Shown: positions 62,030 to 64,000 of the stretch, piece after piece
Position numbering within the stretch: the first letter of the stretch is position 1
Layout: every line of letters begins with the position of its first letter
Source of the DNA: Ridgeia piscesae
Taxonomy: Eukaryota > Annelida > Polychaeta > Sabellida > Siboglinidae
DNA length: 64,000 nucleotides
Reading direction: 5' to 3'
Assembly: GCA_025642075.2 (NCBI GenBank)
Contig: JAODUO010000072.1
Location: forward strand, 385,001-449,000
Notes under the pieces: generated by a model
Told to the model about the DNA's origin: nothing
What the model saw: the letters and a program-made list of their open reading frames with translations, nothing else
Database searches by the model: none
Position numbers and translations under genes: made by a program

Positions 62030-62983
62030 TATGCTTTTGCAGTATTCTACATATCATTTTTATCGCCAAAGAATTATGCAGAATATACAGTATAATTGTA
62101 TGACCCATTTTAGTAGTGTTTGTGATTTTTGTAGATGGCTACAAAGCGTGAAAATGTTATGTTATTATGTCAGAGGGAACGGCAGGCATATCTTTGGTCA
62201 ACACGAGCGCTGACCACTCATAGTCGTGAAACCTTGTGACCACGTCACAACACATAGGGCCTCCATATTAAAGCTTTTTATAAAAGGTCATATCGTCGTC
62301 CTGGTGTCCTACTTCCTGGTCTGGGCGTGTCGTCGTGTGGTGTCTGCGCTGGGAATGATCGTGTGAATTGCACTTTGCACGATACATTCACTCGGAAGGT
62401 ATCACGCCCACTCACCCGGCGGCGCCCGTACGTGGAGCAAGTGGCCTCGTTTGTCATTTTGTATTTTCTATGAGCGGCTCAATGGCTAATTCGACGCGCA
62501 CCTCGGATTGATGTGCAAACGCGTTGTGTACTCTTAGGATATTAGCACACAATGAGTCGTGTTTACACTCAATACACCTCGCTCGATTAATTGTGCACGT
62601 CGCTGTCACGAAGGCAACAACAGTCGAACCATTGCCTCACATACGCCGCGGATAGGCTGTGCGCCGCGCCGGGCCATGCCATGTCAGACCTAACCCCATT
62701 AACCACACCACGAGCTCGTGCGAGAAAACATCGATTTTCCAACACAGACAACACGTCGCGTTGTTGATCGGGTTCCGTTGGCGTGTCTCTCGCAAACAGA
62801 ACTCTAACCTTGCCCGGGCGACGACGTTCCCACGGCAATTACCCCCGCCGTCGATGGCATAGTCAGTTAGAGAGAACAGGTAAACCGGCCCATAGGTGTA
62901 GCCGTGTGAGCAAAGCGCACCTGGTGCTGTTGTTTTGTGCGTTGTTACTCGTGGGCGTGAATGAACGTACCTGGAGCAGCCAT
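39400..62983 (-). CDS. Ankyrin-repeat protein with acidic Pro/Gln-rich tail (whole gene, 12 coding exons)
   Basis: Joined minus-strand exons: 62983-62971, 50440-50367, 49910-49785, 49370-49193, 48330-47966, 46840-46550, 45555-45313, 44706-44529, 43687-43488, 41790-41613, 41159-40987 and 40371-39400. All introns are GT-AG, every phase agrees, and the product is 996 residues. About 11-12 ankyrin repeats fill residues 12-620 (for example FGHTALHLAVSGKK, LLLKNGANVRALD, VLVQSGANIEDP), interrupted at 253-349 by an acidic/basic segment with KHRQEKIRRAKEKRR. Residues 674-996 are low complexity: 12-residue RQPxAGEVQ repeats, a Glu/Asp run at about 836-866, PPPPLP, and a final ETTL that fits a class I PDZ ligand. 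Ankyrin stacks bind other proteins, so an intracellular scaffold or adaptor is a fair inference. No catalytic domain is seen and I cannot name the orthologue. The 5' exon is the least certain part. Confidence 0.88.
39793..39885 (-). repeat. Acidic GAR/GAY codon run in exon 12
   Basis: Encodes an almost pure Glu/Asp/Ser run of about 31 residues (residues 836-866). Confidence 0.9.
39973..40164 (-). repeat. Coding 36-bp minisatellite (12-residue repeats)
   Basis: Residues about 743-806 repeat a 12-residue unit around QPxAGEVQ, five to six times. The 36-bp period is a multiple of three, unlike the intronic arrays, consistent with selection for frame. Confidence 0.88.
40579..40835 (+). repeat. 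ACACAGACAGAC-type low-complexity repeat
   Basis: Irregular ACAGAC/ACACACGAC units in intron 11 of the ankyrin gene. The Cys/Val/Ser-rich frames on the minus strand are products of this repeat. Confidence 0.9.
40880..40945 (+). repeat. (GAGCGA)n / (GAGC)n repeat
   Basis: GA-rich short tandem repeat next to the ACAGAC block in intron 11. Confidence 0.9.
40987..41159 (-). CDS. Ankyrin gene coding exon 11
   Basis: 173 nt, acceptor GTGCTGCAG, donor GAGAG/GTGTGA. Encodes VETILEEVSNWAKELQPAD, then a Pro/Ala/Ser linker. If the donor is not used, TGA follows after one more codon, giving a 674-residue form without the acidic tail. Confidence 0.82.
41613..41790 (-). CDS. Ankyrin gene coding exon 10
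   Basis: 178 nt, acceptor GTCGACAG, donor GCGCG/GTATGT. Joined to exon 9 it gives FLIRRNAKVDKPMDDG, another ankyrin turn, then SLVKAFTARDMSMVHKLLQ. Confidence 0.9.
41835..42493 (+). repeat. 32-bp minisatellite, about 20 copies
   Basis: The unit is TTGGCTGGCAACAAGCATTT plus AGAGTGTCTGTG, with CATTTAG/CACTTAG and GTCTGTG/GTCTCTG variants. GTTG and CAAC form an inverted repeat around GCTGG. It lies in ankyrin-gene intron 9; the first unit at 41835 is diverged. Confidence 0.96.
42940..43300 (+). mobile_element. LINE reverse-transcriptase C-terminal remnant
   Basis: Read across broken frames on the plus strand, it shows traces of a CR1/jockey-like ORF2 tail: VRPLLEYSSVWDPxT-like sequence near 43020-43060 and RRTNRRLTIFHNAIYEHL near 43175-43220. 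Several stops and a deletion make it inactive. It lies in intron 9 of the ankyrin gene, opposite in strand. Confidence 0.6.
43488..43687 (-). CDS. Ankyrin gene coding exon 9
   Basis: 200 nt, acceptor ATCGCAG, donor AGG/GTATGT. Encodes RSPLGEAAAKNYRKVAEVL and NATPVVVAAYKGSHAVVDFL, two ankyrin repeats. Confidence 0.95.
44529..44706 (-). CDS. Ankyrin gene coding exon 8
   Basis: 178 nt, acceptor GTCTCCAG, donor CACG/GTACGG. Encodes DLLMYDEDVDVNEPFSHYN and LMPVTVAVRCNDMNAVKMLL. The split codon plus exon 9 gives SHGANVNDM, a textbook ankyrin turn across the junction, which confirms the splice. Confidence 0.93.
44863..45035 (+). repeat. GA-rich polypurine microsatellite
   Basis: Irregular (GA)n with GAGC and GGGG interruptions in intron 7 of the ankyrin gene. 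It yields spurious Arg/Glu and Ser/Leu frames on the two strands. Confidence 0.95.
45313..45555 (-). CDS. Ankyrin gene coding exon 7
   Basis: 243 nt, acceptor GTTGTAG, donor AAG/GTACGT. Encodes VTELSERFARILRMLIDAK, then FGMTALDMAILNGDVESSAV and the rest of one ankyrin repeat. Confidence 0.93.
45687..45923 (+). repeat. 17-bp minisatellite, about 14 copies
   Basis: The unit is GTCGCCAGTGGGACACT. CAGTG and CACTG form an inverted repeat around GGA in most units. It lies in ankyrin-gene intron 6. Spurious His-Trp-Arg-Gln-Cys frames arise on both strands. Confidence 0.95.
46070..46138 (+). repeat. (TA)n microsatellite
   Basis: TA run with a single TATATGATATAT break, in intron 6 of the ankyrin gene. 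Confidence 0.97.
46550..46840 (-). CDS. Ankyrin gene coding exon 6 (charged insert)
   Basis: 291 nt, acceptor CACGCAG, donor GAG/GTGGGA. It is not an ankyrin repeat: an acidic run (NLDDDDKAIDDDDEQEA) is followed by a basic helix (AAVWKHRQEKIRRAKEKRR) that could serve as a nuclear localisation or lipid/calmodulin-binding segment, then an Ala/Asp-rich linker. Confidence 0.9.
47966..48330 (-). CDS. Ankyrin gene coding exon 5
   Basis: 365 nt, acceptor CATTGCAG, donor AAG/GTGGGT. Encodes LEVIQLLLTAGVDVNQKN, DELVAMVLDAGGDPRARND and FGHTALHLAVSGKKDQLKK, ankyrin repeats 4-6, then a charged helix. GC content is far above the surrounding introns. Confidence 0.95.
48331..49192. other. Ankyrin-gene intron 4, nothing recognised
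   Basis: AT-rich intronic sequence. The short stretch near 48815-48945 (GGGAGACCAGCAAAAAGACG, with a GACGTGCAAGACAGTAAGTGG end) resembles a fragment of a LINE endonuclease or RT tail but is too degraded to assign. Confidence 0.35.
49193..49370 (-). CDS. Ankyrin gene coding exon 4
   Basis: 178 nt, acceptor TGTGCCAG, donor GGAG/GTGAGA. Encodes VLLEHGAHVDFAFA and LLLKNGANVRALDLQKS, ankyrin repeats 2-4. Confidence 0.93.
49785..49910 (-). CDS. Ankyrin gene coding exon 3
   Basis: 126 nt, acceptor GTTTGTAG, donor GAG/GTAAAC. Encodes LAEVCSSGVELNQMF through MTPMALACALNKTILAE, spanning the end of repeat 1 and most of repeat 2. Confidence 0.88.
50367..50440 (-). CDS. Ankyrin gene coding exon 2
   Basis: 74 nt, acceptor GTTGACAG, donor CCAG/GTAAGC. 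Encodes RESAPVDPRLAAVHAAILN and DDADQ, the first ankyrin helix pair. Too short for an ORF scan; found by following the phase of exon 3. Confidence 0.85.
50441..55451. other. Ankyrin-gene intron 1, exon-2-proximal half
   Basis: Non-coding, apart from scattered open frames without domains (for example 51854-52111, 52790-53278, 53527-53847). A (TG)n run lies near 53203. If exon 1 at 62971 is wrong, the true first exon should lie in this interval. Confidence 0.5.
55452..59998 (+). repeat. 44-bp minisatellite, about 103 copies (4.5 kb)
   Basis: Units are mostly 44 bp, with 43-bp (GGGGCCT for GGAGGCCT) and 42-bp (CAACAACG for CAACACACG) variants. The unit contains CAGCAGCAACACACGCAG, GACTGCTGGAAGGACGACGG and AGGCCT. 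CAGCAG and CTGCTG are inverted arms 13 bases apart. It has no stop in any of the three forward frames, so a 1509-codon frame spans 55420-59949 while cycling through frames. A patch at about 59225-59480 is scrambled. It lies in ankyrin-gene intron 1. Confidence 0.97.
60380..60470 (-). repeat. tRNA-like (SINE-type) remnant
   Basis: Minus strand reads CGGTCTCTCAAATGAGAGAA then CCTGGGTTCGAATCCTGTG. That is an anticodon-arm-like hairpin followed by a perfect B box (GGTTCGAATCC). No convincing A box or acceptor-stem pairing is seen, so a tRNA-derived SINE relic is more likely than a functional tRNA. Confidence 0.4.
60547..60617 (+). repeat. (TA)n microsatellite
   Basis: Uninterrupted TA run of about 70 bp in ankyrin-gene intron 1. 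Confidence 0.98.
61950..62025 (+). repeat. (TA)n microsatellite
   Basis: TA run broken once by TATATTTTATAT. Confidence 0.97.
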
Positions 62984-63330
62984 GGTTTCTCGTTCGACCG
63001 CGGTTACAAGGCAGAAGACGGGACAACAGCAGCTGTGGTCATATCCTCCGTGAAGTCGGCGTGCGCGTGTAAAGTTGCGATGTCCGGTGTTCGGGCTGGC
63101 TGACCTCACGAGCGTACGAGACACAGCGCCGTCACCGTTGGACAGTCCGTTGGCCCACCTGTACTGTGCGCGGTATACCTGACCGCACAACTGGGTCAGC
63201 GGCTCGACACGGCGTCGGCTGCACACGCACGGCACGGCACAACAACGGAGACGGCGCCGGCGGCCACGCTTCACTGGTGACGCCCTCTCGCGACCAACGT
63301 CGGTCGACAGAGGCCACCGCTAGGTGATCT
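62580..63330 (-). promoter_or_regulatory. GC/CpG-rich probable 5' end of the ankyrin gene
   Basis: This stretch is sharply richer in GC and CpG (GCGCCGCGCCGGGCC, GGCGCCGGCGGCCACG) than the AT-rich DNA on both sides. It surrounds the inferred ATG at 62983, and no TATA box was seen on the minus strand just above it. This fits a CpG-rich promoter plus first exon, but transcription starts cannot be read from sequence alone. Confidence 0.4.
62971..62983 (-). CDS. Ankyrin gene coding exon 1 (13 nt)
   Basis: ATGGCTGCTCCAG followed by donor GTACGT encodes MAAP plus one base. With the GC at the start of exon 2 it makes Gly, giving MAAPGRESAPVDPRLAA. It is supported by the good donor, matching phase and GC-rich promoter-like surroundings, but it is 12.5 kb from exon 2 and very short. 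An alternative first exon within intron 1 cannot be excluded. Confidence 0.55.
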
Positions 63331-64000
63331 GGAACACGCGAGTCTTCGAAGAATCGGGTCAGATCGGTCAGATTATAGATAGTAGGTACTAGGTTATGAC
63401 GGGTTAATGAAATTGCATATGTTGTTCTGTTTATTGATTAACATATAGTACATATAATTGTAAATAAAAATGTGTTATCCTTGTATAATGGAATATTTAA
63501 AGTAAAACGGTCATCGCGTCGACGGATGCAGCATTTTAATTGTTGTTTCGTTTTATTTTTATGGTGTAGCGGTAGCTGGGACACTGCTGGATAGGGTGGT
63601 ATCTAGGGGCGAGTCACCCACTAAGCGAGATTTTAATTCTCGATACATATCCAAAACTGGTGTGCTAAACAATGACGGTCATGTTGACTCAATTATACAC
63701 CTTTTATTTAGCGATATTTTTTTACCAAGCCATGTACACATGAACATAATTATGTTAGTTCATCACTTAACAAATGTACTTTAATATATTACGCGTCTTT
63801 CTTTTAACTGATATACACAAGATATAGTGAGTTTTACTTATTATATCATGCCACTATATGTACTGTTGCTATATATTTTATTATACATTTTATACTTCAC
63901 CGTATGTTTTATATATGCTAACGTATGTACGAATATGCATGTAGTATTATATTTAATGTTTCTTCTCCGGCAATGGACGCTGAATAAATTAATATATTAA
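63331..64000. other. AT-rich sequence upstream of the ankyrin gene
   Basis: No exon or element recognised. The open frame at 63596-63784 (plus) has no domain. Confidence 0.5.

Overview
The window is animal (metazoan) nuclear DNA. Genes are split by GT-AG introns, one gene is a FoxN1/4 forkhead factor, and the rest is AT-rich sequence with minisatellites, microsatellites and broken Ty3/Gypsy and LINE retroelements. An invertebrate is likely (a marine lophotrochozoan would fit), but nothing here fixes the phylum. I found no bacterial or phage features.

Two genes can be assembled exon by exon, both on the minus strand. (1) FoxN1/4: six coding exons between 25096 (ATG) and 11254 (stop), giving a 530-residue forkhead transcription factor. 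Every junction keeps frame, and the forkhead domain is assembled from exons 1, 2 and 3. A TATA-like box lies about 370 bp upstream of the ATG. (2) A large ankyrin-repeat gene: twelve coding exons between 62983 and 39400, giving a 996-residue protein. It has about 11-12 ankyrin repeats, a charged basic segment, a tandemly repeated Pro/Gln/Glu segment, a long Glu/Asp run and a C-terminal ETTL, which fits a class I PDZ ligand. Its first exon encodes only MAAP plus one base and is separated from exon 2 by a 12.5-kb intron. I could not assign a family name.

Layout: 1-11253 is sequence downstream of FoxN1/4 with a 49-bp array (1-395), a 12-bp array (837-912) and a 43-bp array (4336-6917). 11254-25096 is FoxN1/4; its 9.3-kb intron 2 holds about 62 copies of a 41/46-bp unit, each with the AP-1 heptamer TGACTCA. 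25500-38700 is intergenic: TA and TGCG microsatellites, a candidate DNA transposon with inverted ends, a decayed Gypsy fragment carrying a perfect 42-bp palindrome, a LINE 3' end, and a second decayed Gypsy element. 38738-62983 is the ankyrin gene, whose introns hold 32-bp, 17-bp and 44-bp arrays. The 44-bp array (about 4.5 kb) leaves all three forward frames open, creating a 1509-codon open frame that I do not believe is a gene. 62580-63330 is GC/CpG-rich and is the likely ankyrin promoter.

The two genes show no obvious functional link beyond adjacency and shared strand. The most unusual feature is the set of six minisatellite families. Each has a unit with its own internal inverted repeat, and several repeat a recognisable signal (5' splice-site consensus, AP-1 site) dozens of times.
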